Positions 62,985 to 64,000 of a stretch of DNA of 64,000 nt are shown here, in pieces. Made by a program: the position numbers and the translations under genes. The notes beneath the pieces were generated by a model that searched no databases, was not told the origin of the DNA, and saw only the letters and a program-made list of their open reading frames with translations. This DNA comes from Zygnema cylindricum. Taxonomy: Eukaryota > Streptophyta > Zygnematophyceae > Zygnematales > Zygnemataceae. The stretch is from contig JBBHKE010002000.1 in assembly GCA_037447655.1 (NCBI GenBank), positions 54,230-118,229 on the forward strand. The letters run 5' to 3'. Each line of letters begins with the position of its first letter. Position 1 is the first letter of the stretch.

Positions 62985-64000
62985 AAGCTTAGGGCACTTT
63001 CCCTTGTGTGAAAGTTACAGTTATTTTTTGTCGTTTTCCTCCATAACTTAGCCCCAACAAAAATATCCGCAGCCGTACCAAAAAATTGAAATTACCACCA
63101 TACAAGTTGCGTTACCTTGAAATTTTATACGTACTACAGTTTGTCGTCTAGTGCGAGCAGTCTAGTGCGATGCAGTTTGTCGTCTAACGCATTTCGACCC
63201 ACTTTGACGTCGTTCGAGCTCATCCTCAAACTTTATATAAAATCACCTCGCGAGATGATTTTAAAGAAAGTTCCATGATGTAAGCGAATAGGCGGATGCT
63301 GTCACACGTGTAAGAATTTTTTAACAATATTTGTACGCGTAGTACCCAAAAAAAAAACACTGCAAGTTTCCAACCTCTGCGTGACTATTTTCCGTGCGCT
63401 ATTTACCGTACAGAGGTCGTGGAGGGGTCTCGACCAACGGAAGTCATTTTTTAAAAACGAAGTATGTGAAAGTGCCTCTCTCTCTCTCCTTCTCCCACTA
63501 CCGCGTCGATCTCACAATTATTGCGGTGAAAAATATCAATAAGGGTGTAAAACGAGAGATCTCTAAAAAAAAATTCTTTTTACTATATTTGGGCGTATTT
63601 TGATGGCAAGTATAGTGAGAAATGACTAAAACACAAAATAAGGAAACAATGGCGGAACTTTTATAATTTATGACGTCGACGTTGTCATAATTGAGTGCGG
63701 GTCAAAATGTCATAAACCCTAAACATCTATAATGCCACAAGTAATCAGACGTCTACAACCGTCGTTATTTTGTAAATGTCATCAATTGTCGCGAGTTTTG
63801 TAGTCGTCGACAACCGTCACAAATAACACCCACGTCTATATCCGTCACAATCTAAACTCACGATTTCATTTCTTTACATAGGAATGCTCTAAAAAAAATA
63901 TGAATAATCTTCCCTAAAAAACAAAGTTATAAGACTAAGTTTCGGTTACATGGAAAAGTGTGATTGGTCTTATTATGACGGATGTAGAGAAGATTGTAAA
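62985..64000. repeat. Satellite-like repeat, second locus
   Basis: Module b (about 62985-63130), a linking segment that matches 16560-16860 in patches (CGACCCACTTTGACG versus TGACCCATTGTCGCG), module c (about 63410-63520, GGGGTCTCGA then TCTCTCTCTC), and module a (about 63670-63960, CATCTATAATGCCACAA, GACGTCTACAACCGTC). Order and spacing agree with 15963-17560. Confidence 0.5.

Overview
The window looks like nuclear DNA from a land plant. The supporting features are degenerate Copia and Gypsy LTR retrotransposons of plant type, a decayed hAT transposase, MITE-like elements, and one plausible host gene with a CT-rich leader, a good plant start context and a C-terminal LxLxL (EAR-type) motif. 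I cannot name the species. The abundance of old nested retroelements and the lack of ordinary intron-exon genes fit a gene-poor, possibly pericentromeric region. Every retroelement reading frame is broken, so nothing here is clearly autonomous today.

Layout. 1-355: edge of a satellite-like repeat. 356-6689: Copia A (minus), both LTRs present. 7023-7849: a Copia LTR tip and a second LTR family (X1). 7850-15252: Copia B (plus), split by solo LTR S1 (10997-12134, perfect TSD). 15253-15962: older LTR remnant. 15963-17560: about 0.9 kb satellite-like units. 17567-18490: long-arm foldback element. 18558-24874: Copia C (plus), the best preserved copy. 24875-38394: comparatively unique AT-rich DNA with an LTR remnant, a hAT relic (26898-29113), MITEs, and the one likely host gene (31722-32786, minus). 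38395-41287: solo LTRs S2 and X2. 41294-41845: MITE. 43262-45143: a reading frame split by solo LTR S3 (43441-44633, perfect TSD). 45709-61235: a roughly 15.5 kb imperfect palindrome with two convergent, identically truncated Gypsy copies flanking Copia E, itself split by solo LTR X3 (51713-52450, perfect TSD). 61236-61717: Copia RT fragment. 61718-64000: unknown sequence, then the satellite-like repeat again.

The most unusual biology is in the Copia superfamily shared by A, B, C, E, S1-S3 and the LTR fragments. (1) The primer-binding site directly after the 5' LTR does not match the 3' end of a tRNA. It is complementary to the anticodon arm of initiator tRNA-Met, as in the half-tRNA priming known from Drosophila copia. 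(2) The gag reading frame starts inside the LTR, about 20 nt before its end, and runs through the primer-binding site, so LTR end, PBS and protein N-terminus are one overlapping signal. (3) The presumed 5' leader of the transcript carries up to four consecutive short hairpins, mostly with AGGG-type loops, whose stems covary between families. (4) The start of every inspected U3 carries a larger hairpin with an almost invariant apical sequence. (5) U3 carries an antisense tRNA-like block. The Gypsy copies instead have a conventional initiator-Met PBS. The Gypsy arms of the palindrome range from apparently identical to about 12% different in neighbouring segments, which suggests gene conversion.

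All comparisons were made by eye. Family boundaries, identities and tRNA matches rest on memory and inspection, not on searches.
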